Positions 26,410 through 35,606 of a DNA stretch of 64,000 nt are shown one piece after another. A program made the translations under genes and the position numbers. The number at the start of each line of letters is the position of its first letter. The stretch's first letter is position 1. The stretch lies in contig OZ244173.1 in assembly GCA_965216515.1 (NCBI GenBank), positions 186,001 to 250,000 on the forward strand, read 5' to 3'. Under the pieces are notes generated by a model, which was not told where the DNA came from, did not search any database, and was given only the letters and a program-made list of their open reading frames with translations. This DNA is from CAXMRP01 sp965216515. Lineage in GTDB: Bacteria > Pseudomonadota > Alphaproteobacteria > Rhizobiales > Afifellaceae.

Positions 26410-27852
26410 TTGTTGGCAGGCCATCCGCCCGCGGTGGCGCTGCAAGTGTGTGAGACGGTGACAGAGACAAACGAAATTGCCAATCGCACCGCTTCGGAAA
26501 TCGGACTGGCCTTCCGAAGCGGGGAATCGGATCCCGTCGCGCTGACGGAATATCTGTTGGAGCGGATCGACAAGGCTTCCGATACGAAGGTCTTCATAAC
26601 CGTAATGGCCGAGCGCGCGCGGCGGGAGGCGCAGGCGGCCGCCAATCGCTACAGGGAGGGTCGCCCGGCGTCGGCGCTCGACGGCGTGCCGATAGCCTGG
26701 AAAGACTTGTTCGACGTCGCCGGCTCGCCAACGACTGCCGCGTCGTCGCTGTATCGGGATTCGCCGGTCAGGGATCGCGATCTGGGATGTGTCGCAAACA
26801 CCGCGGCGGCGGGCATGGTGTGCCTGGGCAAGCTGAATATGACGGAACTGGCCTATTCCGGTCTCGGGCTGAATCCGCATTTCGGCACACCGCTCAATCC
26901 GAACGACAACCGGGTGCACCGGTCGCCGGGCGGTTCGTCGTCCGGTTCCGGCGCGGCCGTTGCCGGTGGCCTGCTGCCCTGCGCCATCGGGACCGATACC
27001 GGTGGCTCGGTTCGCATTCCGGCATCGCTGAACGGCGTCTTCGGCTACAAATCCAGCGAAGGCCGGATCGACAAGGCCGGCATGATACCGCTGTCGAGAA
27101 CGCTCGACACGATTGGCGTGCTGGCCCGGTCGGTCGAGGACTGCATACTTGTCGACACGATGCTGAGGGGCGCCGTCATTCCCGTGGCCCGCCGCATGGA
27201 TCTGGCGAAGACGACCATTTTCGTTCCCGAAAACTTTGTCATGGATGCGTGCGAAGACGCGGTCCTGGACAATTTTGAGGAGTCGATCCGTCTCCTTGAG
27301 CGGGCGGGCGCACGGATCGAACGCCGTATCGTGCCGGAAATCGACGAGGTCGCCCGGCTGACAGCCGAGCATGGCTCGCTCACCGCTGCGGAAGCATATC
27401 ACGAGTACAACGAGATTGTGGACGGTGCGGAAGGAAGTCGGATCGACGCCCGCGTGGTCCACCGGATCAAGCAGGGTGGCCAGATGTCGGCGAACGACCT
27501 GTTGTGTATTCAGGACACGCGCAAGCGCATAATGGGAACGATCGCGGATTTGCTTGACGGCGCGCTGTTGGCGATGCCCACGACGCCTCTTGCCGCGCCG
27601 GAAGTTGCGCCGCTGGATGCGGATTCCGATCTGTTTCACAAGATCAATCTCATGGTCCTTCGCAACACGATGATCGGCAATTTCCTGGGATTTTGCGGTT
27701 TGGCGATCCCCAATGGCCGCGATGGCAATGACCTGCCGACCAGCATTCTCTTTTCGGCACTTCTTGGCCGTGACGACTTCCTCCTCGGCCAGGGAATTGA
27801 GATTGCACGTGTCCTGCAGTGCCGTTTCCAGCCGACCTGGACACGTTACTGA
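26410..27852 (+). CDS. Amidase-signature family hydrolase
   Basis: Cytoplasmic amidase of 480 residues with the Ser-cisSer-Lys triad: Lys98 in PIAWKDLFDVAG, Ser176 in SPGGSSSGSGAA and Ser200 in GTDTGGSVRIPA. The reading begins at TTG 26410, supported by AGAGGGGG 7 nt upstream; GTG codons further in (for example before TETNEIANR) are the alternative. It lies between the ABC transporter and the oxidoreductase/carbamoylase genes, so it probably hydrolyses an amide in this pathway, such as a carbamoyl or half-amide intermediate. Relatives include allophanate hydrolase and aryl or malonamidases; I cannot choose. Confidence 0.88.
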   Translation: MLAGHPPAVALQVCETVTETNEIANRTASEIGLAFRSGESDPVALTEYLLERIDKASDTKVFITVMAERARREAQAAANRYREGRPASALDGVPIAWKDLFDVAGSPTTAASSLYRDSPVRDRDLGCVANTAAAGMVCLGKLNMTELAYSGLGLNPHFGTPLNPNDNRVHRSPGGSSSGSGAAVAGGLLPCAIGTDTGGSVRIPASLNGVFGYKSSEGRIDKAGMIPLSRTLDTIGVLARSVEDCILVDTMLRGAVIPVARRMDLAKTTIFVPENFVMDACEDAVLDNFEESIRLLERAGARIERRIVPEIDEVARLTAEHGSLTAAEAYHEYNEIVDGAEGSRIDARVVHRIKQGGQMSANDLLCIQDTRKRIMGTIADLLDGALLAMPTTPLAAPEVAPLDADSDLFHKINLMVLRNTMIGNFLGFCGLAIPNGRDGNDLPTSILFSALLGRDDFLLGQGIEIARVLQCRFQPTWTRY

Positions 27853-27922
27853 GTTGAATGGTTGCCGGCGGGCCAGTCTGGCAACGGGGGCCAGCCTCCA
27901 CATCCGGGTGCGAGGAGGGGTG

Positions 27923-28831
27923 ATGACCGGTTCAGCGGCTGCCGCGCAGCGCATTGGGTTTGTCGGGACGGGGAAAATGGGTCGGCCGATGGCTTTGCGG
28001 TTGATCGAGGCCGGATTTGATCTCGCTTGCTACGATGCCGATCCGGACAGGTTGATCCCCCTTGCCGCCGCTGGCGCGGCATCCTGCCGGTCGGCCGCGG
28101 CCGCAGCCGGGGATGCGGAATTTGTCATCACCATGTTGCCGGACGGGGCTGCGGTGAAAAGCGTCTTGTTCGGTGAAGGCGGAGCCGCCGGGGCCATGGC
28201 ATCCGGTTCGCTCGTCCTGGACATGAGCTCCTCTGAGCCCATCGCGACCCGGGCGCTTGGCCGGGCGTTGGCAAAGCGCGGGATCAGCATGATCGACGCG
28301 CCCGTCTCAGGCGGCGTCAGAAAGGCTGAGGAGGGAACCCTCGCCGTCATGGCCGGCGGCGCGGGCGATGATGTGGCACGGGCAAATCCCGTCCTCCAGG
28401 CGCTGGGAAGCCGCATTTTTCACACCGGCGCGCTCGGCAGCGGTCATGCGGTGAAGGCGCTGAACAACTATGTTTCCGCGGCCGGACTGGCTGCCGCCTG
28501 CGAGGCGGCGCTCGTGGCCCGGGCTTTCGGTATCGATCCGGAGACGCTTGTCGACGTGCTTAACGCCTCGACCGGGCGTAACAACACGACACAAGTCAAG
28601 ATGAAGCCGTTCATCCTGCCGGAGACCTTTGCCTCCGGCTTCACCATGGCGTTGATGGCCAAGGATCTGAACACCGCCGCCGATCTCGCCACCGAGATCG
28701 GCCACCCGCAATCCGGTATGGCGTTTCAGGCCGAACTCTGGTCGCAGGCACTTCAGGAACTGGGGCCGGGCGCAGACCATACCGAACTTTACAGATTCCT
28801 GCGCAATGTCGGCCCGGAACAGGCGGCCTGA
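27923..28831 (+). CDS. 3-Hydroxyisobutyrate dehydrogenase-like oxidoreductase
   Basis: Beta-hydroxyacid dehydrogenase family, 302 residues from ATG 27923, which has a near-perfect ribosome site (GAGGAGGGG). It has the NAD(P) motif IGFVGTGKMGRPMA, the substrate motif DAPVSGGVRKAEEGTL, and the catalytic lysine in GSGHAVKALNNY. Family members oxidise 3-hydroxyisobutyrate, tartronate semialdehyde, 2-hydroxymethylglutarate or succinic semialdehyde-type compounds. Neighbours point to a three- or four-carbon acid left after ring opening, for instance from a pyrimidine-like ring, but this is only inference. It is about 70 nt after the amidase. Confidence 0.87.
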   Translation: MTGSAAAAQRIGFVGTGKMGRPMALRLIEAGFDLACYDADPDRLIPLAAAGAASCRSAAAAAGDAEFVITMLPDGAAVKSVLFGEGGAAGAMASGSLVLDMSSSEPIATRALGRALAKRGISMIDAPVSGGVRKAEEGTLAVMAGGAGDDVARANPVLQALGSRIFHTGALGSGHAVKALNNYVSAAGLAAACEAALVARAFGIDPETLVDVLNASTGRNNTTQVKMKPFILPETFASGFTMALMAKDLNTAADLATEIGHPQSGMAFQAELWSQALQELGPGADHTELYRFLRNVGPEQAA

Positions 28832-28861
28832 CCGGCAGGGCGGATACCAACGGAGGGCGAA

Positions 28862-29797
28862 ATGACCAGAATCGTGAAAACGGCTGCTGCACAGATGGGG
28901 CCGATCGCCCGGGCGGAGACCCGGAAGCAGACAGTTGGCCGGCTGCTCGAAATGATGCGGGAAGCCAGTGCCCGGCAGGCGGAACTGGTTGTGTTTCCGG
29001 AACTCTGTCTGACAACGTTCTTTCCGCGATGGGTGATCGAGGACGAGGCGGAACTGGACAGTTTCTACGAAACCGAGATGCCCGGCCCCGAAACCGCGCC
29101 CCTCTTTGAGGAAAGCCGCCGGCTTGGCATCGGCTTTTATCTCGGATACGCGGAAATCGCGATGGAGGGTACGCGAAAGCGCCGGTTCAATACCTCCATT
29201 ATCGTCGACGGCAAGGGCGATATCGTCGGCAAGTATCGCAAGGTTCATCTTCCCGGCCACGCCGAGCCGCAACCCGACCGGACGCACCAGCATCTGGAGA
29301 AACGGTACTTCGAGCCCGGCAATCTCGGCTTCGGCGTCTGGCGCGCATTTGGCGGCGTTGTCGGAATGTGCATCTGCAATGACCGGCGTTGGCCGGAGAC
29401 CTACCGGGTGATGGGCCTGCAGGAGGTCGAGATGGTGATGCTGGGTTACAACACACCCTACGACCATACCGGCCACAATGATATCGACAGCCTGACCCAG
29501 TTCCACAACCACCTGTCCATGCAGGCGGGCGCCTACCAGAATTCGACATGGGTCGTCGGAACCGCCAAATGCGGTGTCGAGGAAGGTTCCAACATGGTCG
29601 GGCAGAGCGTGATCATCGCGCCATCGGGCGAGATCGTTGCAATGTGCGCGACACTTGAGGACGAGGTAATCACCGCCAATTGCGATCTCGACATGGGCAA
29701 ACGCTACCGCGAGACCATCTTCGACTTCGGGCGCCACAGGGAGCCGGACGCCTACAAGCTGATCGTGGAGCGCAAAGGCGCCGTGCCGCCGGCTTAG
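28862..29797 (+). CDS. N-carbamoyl-D-amino acid hydrolase
   Basis: Nitrilase-superfamily enzyme that releases carbon dioxide and ammonia from N-carbamoyl amino acids. The 311-residue protein carries the Cys-Glu-Lys triad at the same positions as Agrobacterium D-carbamoylase: Glu47 in VFPELCLTTFFPRW, Lys127 in KYRKVHLPGH and Cys172 in MCICNDRRWPET. ELDSFYETEMPGP, GYNTP and MQAGAYQN segments also match. It is followed after 65 nt by a D-hydantoinase-like gene, the classic partner: ring opening gives the carbamoyl compound hydrolysed here. D-specificity is inferred from resemblance. Confidence 0.93.
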   Translation: MTRIVKTAAAQMGPIARAETRKQTVGRLLEMMREASARQAELVVFPELCLTTFFPRWVIEDEAELDSFYETEMPGPETAPLFEESRRLGIGFYLGYAEIAMEGTRKRRFNTSIIVDGKGDIVGKYRKVHLPGHAEPQPDRTHQHLEKRYFEPGNLGFGVWRAFGGVVGMCICNDRRWPETYRVMGLQEVEMVMLGYNTPYDHTGHNDIDSLTQFHNHLSMQAGAYQNSTWVVGTAKCGVEEGSNMVGQSVIIAPSGEIVAMCATLEDEVITANCDLDMGKRYRETIFDFGRHREPDAYKLIVERKGAVPPA

Positions 29798-29862
29798 GAT
29801 TTCGGCGGAGCGTATTTCAACGCGCCTGGCCGGCGCCATCGAATGGACCTGGGGAGAATAAA

Positions 29863-31320
29863 ATGTCGACGGTGATCAAGAACGGAACGATCGTGACGGC
29901 CGACCGCAGCTACAAGGCCGATGTCGTGATCGAGGGCGAGCAGATCGCCTTAATCGGCGAAAACCTTGGCGGCGAGAGAATAGTCGACGCCGAAGGGGCG
30001 ATGATCATGCCCGGAGGGATTGATCCGCATACCCATTTGGAAATGCCGTTTATGGGCACAACCACCGCCGAAACCTGGGAGAGCGGGACGTTTGCGGCAT
30101 TGTCCGGGGGTTCGACCATGGTGGTCGACTTTGTCATTCCCGATGAGGGCGGGATGATAGCCGCCCTGGATGCATGGGAGGAACGCGCCGCCCGCCAGGC
30201 GTCAGCCGATTATTCGTTCCATATGGCGGTTGTCGGCTGGAGCGAGCAGATTTTCAATGACATGCACACAGTCGTCGGCCGCGGTGTGAACACGTTCAAG
30301 CACTTCATGGCCTACAAGGGCGCGCTGATGGTGAATGACGATGAGATGTACGCCTCGTTTCACCGTTGTGCCGAATTGGGGGCGCTGCCGCTCGTGCATG
30401 CCGAAAACGGCGATGTCATAGCCTCCCTGCAGCAGAAATTCATGGCGCAAGGCATATCCGGTCCGGAAGCCCATGCCTATTCGCGTCCGCCGGAGGTGGA
30501 AGGTGAGGCAACCAACCGGGCCATCATGATTGCCGACGCGGCCGGCGTTCCCGTCTATATCGTCCACACTTCCTGCGAGCAGGCGCATGAAGCCATCCGC
30601 CGCGCCCGCCAGAAGGGTATGCGGGTGTTTGGCGAGCCGTTAATCCAGCACTTGCTGCTCGATGAAAGCGAATACCGGAGTGAGGATTGGTTGCATTCCG
30701 CACAGCGCGTGATGTCGCCGCCGTTCCGCGACAAGTCGCATCAGGATAGCCTGTGGGCGGGATTGCAGGCCGGATCGCTACAGGTCGTCGCCACGGACCA
30801 CTGTGCCTTCACCAGTGAGCAGAAGAAGTTTGGCCTGAAGGATTTCACCAGGATACCGAACGGCACCGGCGGATTGGAAGACCGGCTCTCGCTGCTCTGG
30901 ACATACGGTGTGAAGACCGGCCGGCTGACCGAAAACGAATTCGTCGCCGTCACCTCCTCCAATATCGCCAGGATCCTGAACATGTATCCGAAGAAGGGCG
31001 CCATCGTGCCCGGCGCCGATGCCGATATCGTTGTTTGGGATCCGAACATGACCAAGACCATCGATGCCGCCGCGCAGAAGTCGATTATCGACTACAATGT
31101 CTTCCAGGGCTACGAAGTGACCGGGATGCCGCGATATACGATTTCGCGGGGCGAGGTCGTCTGGGGCGAGGACGGACGCAACGAACCCAGACCCGGCCGC
31201 GGCCGATTCATCAGGCGTCCGGCATATCCCGCGGTCAGCCAGGCGCTGTCGAAATGGAAGGAACTGACCTCGCCGCGAAAGGTTGAGCGCTCAGCCGAGC
31301 ACATGCCGATCGGCGTCTGA
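29863..31320 (+). CDS. D-hydantoinase / dihydropyrimidinase
   Basis: Cyclic-amidohydrolase of 485 residues that opens hydantoins or dihydropyrimidines. The binuclear metal site is complete: His56 and His58 in DPHTHLEMPF, carboxylated Lys152 in MAYKGALM, His179 in LVHAENGD, His235 in IVHTSCEQA and Asp312 in ATDHCAF. ATG 29863 follows GGGGAGAATAAA. It is the last gene of the module and pairs with the upstream carbamoylase. The longer in-frame reading starting within the carbamoylase gene is rejected. Whether the natural substrate is a 5-substituted hydantoin or a dihydropyrimidine is not decidable; no dihydropyrimidine dehydrogenase is present here. Confidence 0.93.
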   Translation: MSTVIKNGTIVTADRSYKADVVIEGEQIALIGENLGGERIVDAEGAMIMPGGIDPHTHLEMPFMGTTTAETWESGTFAALSGGSTMVVDFVIPDEGGMIAALDAWEERAARQASADYSFHMAVVGWSEQIFNDMHTVVGRGVNTFKHFMAYKGALMVNDDEMYASFHRCAELGALPLVHAENGDVIASLQQKFMAQGISGPEAHAYSRPPEVEGEATNRAIMIADAAGVPVYIVHTSCEQAHEAIRRARQKGMRVFGEPLIQHLLLDESEYRSEDWLHSAQRVMSPPFRDKSHQDSLWAGLQAGSLQVVATDHCAFTSEQKKFGLKDFTRIPNGTGGLEDRLSLLWTYGVKTGRLTENEFVAVTSSNIARILNMYPKKGAIVPGADADIVVWDPNMTKTIDAAAQKSIIDYNVFQGYEVTGMPRYTISRGEVVWGEDGRNEPRPGRGRFIRRPAYPAVSQALSKWKELTSPRKVERSAEHMPIGV

Positions 31321-31322
31321 TC

Positions 31323-31348
31323 GCAATCATCCGGGCAGGCATGATTGC
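31323..31348. terminator. Stem-loop at the end of hydantoin module 1
   Basis: GCAATCAT (31323-31330) and ATGATTGC (31341-31348) form a perfect 8-bp stem with a 10-nt loop, between the hydantoinase stop and the convergent MmgE/PrpD gene. Position is that of a bidirectional terminator, though no T-run follows. Confidence 0.55.
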
Positions 31349-31356
31349 CGTGGCGG

Positions 31357-32751
31357 TCACTCGGCCGGCGCCGGTCCGAACAGCGAGCCGATGCGGTCCG
31401 CCTGCCCGATGTTCCACATCCGGTCGAAGAACGGATCCATTTCCGCCGCGCGCAGCGCGCCACCTGACCGGGCCAGCGCCCGGACCTTGGCGTTGATCTC
31501 CTCACGCGACAGCGTGTTTCCGGGATCGCCTTTGGGGGCATCGACCCGGGCCTGGAATTCGCGGCCATCCGCCGCCGTCAGGCTCACCTTGCCGATCCAC
31601 GTCTTCGGGTAGGCGCGGTCCACCTCATTGTCGAGCGTCATGGTCACCCGGTCGAGAAACCGCCTTGCCGCCGTGTCGGAGAGGAAGCCTTCGTATTCGG
31701 CAAGCCCCGCACGCCGGTGAACGGCGATCAACCCGAGCGTTGCCGCCATGGAAAACTTCGCCTGGTGGACTGTTTCCGGATTGATGACCGGACCGAGCAC
31801 GTCGATCGCACCCTGGTGAACATGCGCATTGATCATCTCGATATCGTTGGCTTTCAGGTCGTGCGTCTCGACGATATTCAAAAGCGCGTCGGCGGCCGGA
31901 TGGGTATGCCGGCAGGACGCATGGAACTTGAAGGACGTCTCCAGCACACACCACCGCCGGCCGAGACTGTCGGTCAGTCGCGCCGGGTCGGCATCGTTCG
32001 ACATTCCGGCGGCAAGACCCTGCTGCCCCTCAAGGATGCGGCGCGCTCCCGTGAAGCCTCTTTGCGCTGTCCACACCGCCAGAATGCCGTTTGAGGAGGC
32101 GCGCGCCGTATGAAGTTGTTTGGAATCGGCGGCATCGCGCAGAAACTCCCACAGGCCCGACGACATGGTGCCGGCGGAGCCGAACGCATTCAGCATCTGC
32201 CGTTCATCCAGACCCAGCAGGTTTCCGCAGGCCGCCGCGGCGGCGAATGGTCCCGCCGTACCGGTCGTATGGAACACTTCATAGTGGGAGCGGCCGAGAA
32301 ATTCGCCGACGCGTATTCCGGTTTCGTATCCGGCGACACATGCAGCAAGGAACCGGTTGCCGGACGCGCCGATGTCCTGGGCTGTGGCGAGCGCGGCCGG
32401 GAAGACAATTGTCGCCGGATGAAAGACCGATCCGTTGTGGACATCATCCTGTTCGGAAATGTGCGAGGCTCCGGCATTGACCAGACAGGCGAAATAGGGG
32501 CTGGAGCGGCGGCGGCTGGTGAGCAATTCGCAGGCGCCGCCGTCCGGACCCATCGCCGCCGCGAATTCCTCCAGGATGCCGATTGCGCGGTGGCCTTTGC
32601 CCGAAAGCGCCGATCCCGCCCAGTCGAGAAACAGTTCGACGATGCGATCCATCACGTCGGCCGGGATGTCCTGCGCACGAAGGCCGGCGGCGAATCGTGA
32701 AAGCGCGGCTGTCGGGGCCCGCTGCCCCGTGCCGTCAACCTGCCCGTCCAC
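31357..32751 (-). CDS. MmgE/PrpD family protein
   Basis: Family of 2-methylcitrate dehydratase, aconitate decarboxylase and iminodisuccinate epimerase. The 464-residue protein runs full length, with ASHISEQDDVHNGSVFHPA near residues 95-113 and FKFHASCRHTHPAADALL around the middle, both typical of the fold. It starts at GTG 32751 behind GGGGAAGG. No prpB/prpC is adjacent, so propionate catabolism is not indicated. In nitrogen-compound clusters such proteins can act on C4-C6 dicarboxylates, and a C5-dicarboxylate-like pathway lies 14 kb on; the function here is unassigned. Confidence 0.85.
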   Translation of the reverse strand: MDGQVDGTGQRAPTAALSRFAAGLRAQDIPADVMDRIVELFLDWAGSALSGKGHRAIGILEEFAAAMGPDGGACELLTSRRRSSPYFACLVNAGASHISEQDDVHNGSVFHPATIVFPAALATAQDIGASGNRFLAACVAGYETGIRVGEFLGRSHYEVFHTTGTAGPFAAAAACGNLLGLDERQMLNAFGSAGTMSSGLWEFLRDAADSKQLHTARASSNGILAVWTAQRGFTGARRILEGQQGLAAGMSNDADPARLTDSLGRRWCVLETSFKFHASCRHTHPAADALLNIVETHDLKANDIEMINAHVHQGAIDVLGPVINPETVHQAKFSMAATLGLIAVHRRAGLAEYEGFLSDTAARRFLDRVTMTLDNEVDRAYPKTWIGKVSLTAADGREFQARVDAPKGDPGNTLSREEINAKVRALARSGGALRAAEMDPFFDRMWNIGQADRIGSLFGPAPAE

Positions 32752-33222
32752 AACCGCCTTCCCCGGCCGACAGCGCCGGCTCCGAAAACTTGTGATCCGG
32801 CCGGTTGCGAGTTTGTGCCCAGCCCCTGTTCATGTGCTTCCTCATCCCTGCGCAAGCCCGGCCGCCTCAATGGCCGGGCCGATTTGCCCGACGTTCGGCC
32901 ACCGGACAGGCATTGTCAAATACAGACGCCGCCAATATCGGCCGCATCCGGTGGTTTGATAAGAAAGATGAAATCAATTGATAAAAATATCGCATTAATA
33001 TCCCGCCTAAGGGCTTTAAATCATTATTATTCAAAAATAATTGCGGATATTACAATCACCCGCTATGATCTCAGGCGTAAGCGAAATCGTTGTTTTTCGG
33101 CCTGTCCGGTGGCGATTTTGGTCGCTCCCGGAGGGAATTTGCGCCGGCATTTGAAGGATCGAAGAAGCGGTTTTACGATTGTGCCCTCGGGCGCAGGTCG
33201 TCGTTGATGAAAGGGATGTGGC
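32752..33222. promoter_or_regulatory. Divergent PrpD/deacetylase control region, AT-rich
   Basis: A 471-nt non-coding gap. The left half is GC-rich and unremarkable. From about 32955 to 33075 base composition drops sharply to AT-rich, with several possible promoter boxes (for example TTGATA followed by TTAATAT at too short a spacing for certainty) and the interrupted palindrome ATTATT-CAAA-AATAAT at 33026-33041. No small ORF with a good start was convincing. It probably drives the PDA-CxxC-CobW-hyuAB operon. Confidence 0.5.
33026..33041. promoter_or_regulatory. AT-rich interrupted palindrome
   Basis: ATTATT-CAAA-AATAAT. The core TTATT-N4-AATAA recurs almost exactly as TTATT-GAA-AATAA at 43556-43568, upstream of the module 2 cyclodeaminase gene. 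A shared LysR-type operator is possible. Confidence 0.4.
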
Positions 33223-34128
33223 ATGGCCAACAAGGAAATATTTTGCGCATTCGGTACTGATATCGATTCAGTTGCCGGCTGGCTCGGATCCTATGGTGGG
33301 GAGGATTCGCCGTCGGATATCCAGCGTGGCGTCTTCGCGACGGAAGTCGGCGTTCCGCGGCTGCTCCGCTTGTTCAAGAAATTCGACATGCAGACCAGCT
33401 TCTTCATACCCGGCCATTCGATCGAGACCTTCCCGGACCAGTGCAGGCAGATCGTTGACGAGGGGCACGAGATCGGCGCCCACGGCTATTCGCACGAAAA
33501 TCCTGTGGCAATGACGCCGGCGCAGGAAGAGGCGGTGTTGGCAAAGTCCGTCGAGGTCATTGAGAAATTGTCCGGCAAATCACCGCGCGGCTACGTGGCG
33601 CCGTGGTGGGAAATGTCCTCATCGACCGCAGCGCTGCTCAAGAAGTACGGATTCACCTACGACCACAGTCAGGGATATCGCGATTTCCAGCCGTTCTATT
33701 CGCGCGTCGGAGACGAATGGACCAAAATCGACTACTCCAAGAAGGCCGAGGAGTGGATGAAGCCGCTCAAGCACGGCAAGGAGATCGATCTCGTGGAAAT
33801 CGGCGCCAACTGGTATGTCGACGACCTGCCGCCGATGATGTTTATCAAGAAGTCGCCGAACAGCCACGGCTTCGTCAATCCGCGCGACATCGAAGAGATG
33901 TGGCGCGATCAGTTCGATTGGGTCTATCGCGAGATGGACTATGCCGCCTTCGCGTTCACGATCCACCCCGATGTCAGCGGCCGTCCGCAGGTGCTGATGA
34001 TGCTGGAGCGCCTGATCGAATATATCAGCGGTCATGACGGCGTGCGTTGGGCGACATTTGAGGACATCTGCGACGATTTCCGCAAGCGGTACCCGTTCGA
34101 AAGCGGCAAGCGCCCTCCGGTGATCTAG
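33223..34128 (+). CDS. Polysaccharide deacetylase (NodB-fold) family hydrolase
   Basis: Metal-dependent carbohydrate esterase-4 fold, 301 residues, ATG 33223 behind AAGGGA. Metal motifs: the N-terminal aspartate region FGTDIDSVAGW, and HGYSHENP with the typical HxxxH spacing; also FFIPGHSIETFP and GYVAPWWEMSS. There is no signal peptide, so it is cytoplasmic and unlikely to act on the cell wall. Members of this fold in nitrogen pathways hydrolyse cyclic or linear amides (PuuE allantoinase, imidases). Being first in the operon with CobW and hyuAB, it probably acts on a related small amide. It is only distantly like the PuuE-type protein at 2905. Confidence 0.87.
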   Translation: MANKEIFCAFGTDIDSVAGWLGSYGGEDSPSDIQRGVFATEVGVPRLLRLFKKFDMQTSFFIPGHSIETFPDQCRQIVDEGHEIGAHGYSHENPVAMTPAQEEAVLAKSVEVIEKLSGKSPRGYVAPWWEMSSSTAALLKKYGFTYDHSQGYRDFQPFYSRVGDEWTKIDYSKKAEEWMKPLKHGKEIDLVEIGANWYVDDLPPMMFIKKSPNSHGFVNPRDIEEMWRDQFDWVYREMDYAAFAFTIHPDVSGRPQVLMMLERLIEYISGHDGVRWATFEDICDDFRKRYPFESGKRPPVI

Positions 34129-34204
34129 GACAGGGCCGGTTGCAGGGACGGCGGCCGGTGGCGCCGCCGCCGCCTGCCTGTCGCTCGCAGCGAGGGCGTT
34201 TTTG

Positions 34205-34567
34205 ATGTGCGCAAATTGCGGTTTCCCCGCTGCCCCGGGCCACTGGACCGAGGCGGGTGCCGAGAAGAGTTCCGATCGGCTGCAGGCGCGGCATCGTCGC
34301 GCCGGTCTTCTGCGTGACATCCTGGGAGGCTACGGATTGACCGCCCATGATGATGTTACGACGCCGGGCATAACCATATCCACACAGACGGGCCGGCACG
34401 AGATCGCCGAAGATCTTGCCGCCGTTTGGGATGTCGCCGAGAAACTGATCGGTCGGCCGATCGATCCGCTCGCACCCCGATTTACCCGCGCGGACGGTGA
34501 TACCGGCGATATCCGGGAAGTGGTGCCCGGGCGGATCGGAGCGGAAGGGCGCCTCGATGAGCGTTGA
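34205..34567 (+). CDS. Small conserved-looking protein with N-terminal CxxC
   Basis: A 120-residue protein of unknown function. It begins MCANCGFPAAPGHWTEAGAE, so a CxxC pair sits at residues 2 and 5 and could bind a metal; a His lies at residue 13. The rest has ARHRRAGLLRDILGGYGLTA and a sequence running PGITISTQTGRHEIAEDLAA, and is polar, with no membrane segment. The ATG at 34205 has GAGGGC upstream. Its last 11 nt overlap the start of the CobW-family GTPase, so the two are co-translated and probably work together. The GTPase link makes a role in metal handling plausible. I do not recognise a named family. Confidence 0.75.
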   Translation: MCANCGFPAAPGHWTEAGAEKSSDRLQARHRRAGLLRDILGGYGLTAHDDVTTPGITISTQTGRHEIAEDLAAVWDVAEKLIGRPIDPLAPRFTRADGDTGDIREVVPGRIGAEGRLDER

Positions 34568-35558
34568 GGCAGAAACACGCGTTCCGCTTACCCTGCTCGG
34601 AGGTTTTCTCGGGTCCGGCAAGACCACCTGGCTGCGCCACCAGCTTCATCACGGGACCATGGCCGACGCCCTGGTCATCGTCAACGAAGCGGCCGATGTG
34701 CCGGTTGACGACATGTTGCTGCACAGGTCCTCCGAAATCCGTGTGCTGGCGGGGGGATGCGCCTGCTGCGACGGCCGGGCCGGGCTGATCGCGCTCCTGC
34801 GCCGGTTCTGCGATCAGCGCGTCGATGACCGCCACAGTGGTCCGCGCCATGAGCACATTGTGCTCGAAACCAGCGGCCTTGCTGATCCGGGGCCGATTGT
34901 CGAAGCCATCCGTTCCGATCCGGTGCTGATGCACCACATCGTGGTGCGCGAGATTGTCGTCGCTGTCGATGCGCTTCACGGCATCGGTTACCTGAAATCG
35001 GAACCTCTGGGCCGGCGCCAGGTGGAAACCGCCGACCGGTTGATCCTCACCAAGGCCGATGTCGCCGGTGAGGATACGCTGCGGCGGCTGCGCGCCACCC
35101 TGGAAACCGTTAATCCGGGCGCCCGGTTGTCGGCGTCTGCCAGGGGAAGCGCGGCGGCGCTTCCGGACACCGGCGACATGGCCGCCGCCGACTTGCCGGC
35201 GTTGGATGGCAGTGAGGGCGGGCGTGTCGTGTCGACTTCGATCAGACTGCCCCGGGGAACTGACTGGACCGCGTTCGGCCTTTGGTTGAGCGCGCTTCTA
35301 CATGCGCGCGGCGATGACCTTGTGCGGGTGAAAGGTGTCGTACGCACGCCATCGGGACGGCTCCTCCTGCAAAGCGTCCGCAAAGTCGTCCAGTCGCCGG
35401 AAATCCTTCCCGGCACCGTGACCGCGGGCAAAGACGAAAACTGCGTCGTGTTCATCGGCAGGGGATTCAGGCCGCGGGACTTGAAGATGTCGCTGCGTCG
35501 TTTTGCCGGATTGGACGTGGAGGAGGACAGGTTTCGGGGCACCGGTTGCCCCGTCTGA
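34557..35558 (+). CDS. CobW/COG0523 family GTPase (putative metallochaperone)
   Basis: G3E GTPase of 333 residues from ATG 34557. It has Walker A LLGGFLGSGKTTWLR, a conserved cysteine motif AGGCACCDG (the CxCC metal-binding signature of the family), ETSGLADPGPI as the switch region, and LTKADVA as the guanine-specificity motif. A C-terminal CobW_C-like domain follows from about residue 220. Family members deliver zinc, cobalt or iron to client enzymes. It overlaps the CxxC protein and is 48 nt before hyuA, so the client may be HyuA/HyuB or the neighbouring deacetylase. Metal and client are inference. Confidence 0.9.
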   Translation: MSVEAETRVPLTLLGGFLGSGKTTWLRHQLHHGTMADALVIVNEAADVPVDDMLLHRSSEIRVLAGGCACCDGRAGLIALLRRFCDQRVDDRHSGPRHEHIVLETSGLADPGPIVEAIRSDPVLMHHIVVREIVVAVDALHGIGYLKSEPLGRRQVETADRLILTKADVAGEDTLRRLRATLETVNPGARLSASARGSAAALPDTGDMAAADLPALDGSEGGRVVSTSIRLPRGTDWTAFGLWLSALLHARGDDLVRVKGVVRTPSGRLLLQSVRKVVQSPEILPGTVTAGKDENCVVFIGRGFRPRDLKMSLRRFAGLDVEEDRFRGTGCPV

Positions 35559-35606
35559 GTTTGAGTTGTCGGATGCCGGCGATCGGCTTCGCCATCGGGA
35601 GGCAAT

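Noticed and set aside
25681..27954. Open frame of 757 codons on the - strand opposite the ABC ATPase and amidase
   Set aside because: The + strand genes have intact catalytic motifs; the antisense translation is basic and low in recognisable motifs.
31357..32751. Methylcitrate cycle (prpD) operon
   Set aside because: No prpB or prpC is adjacent; MmgE/PrpD family membership alone does not show propionate use.
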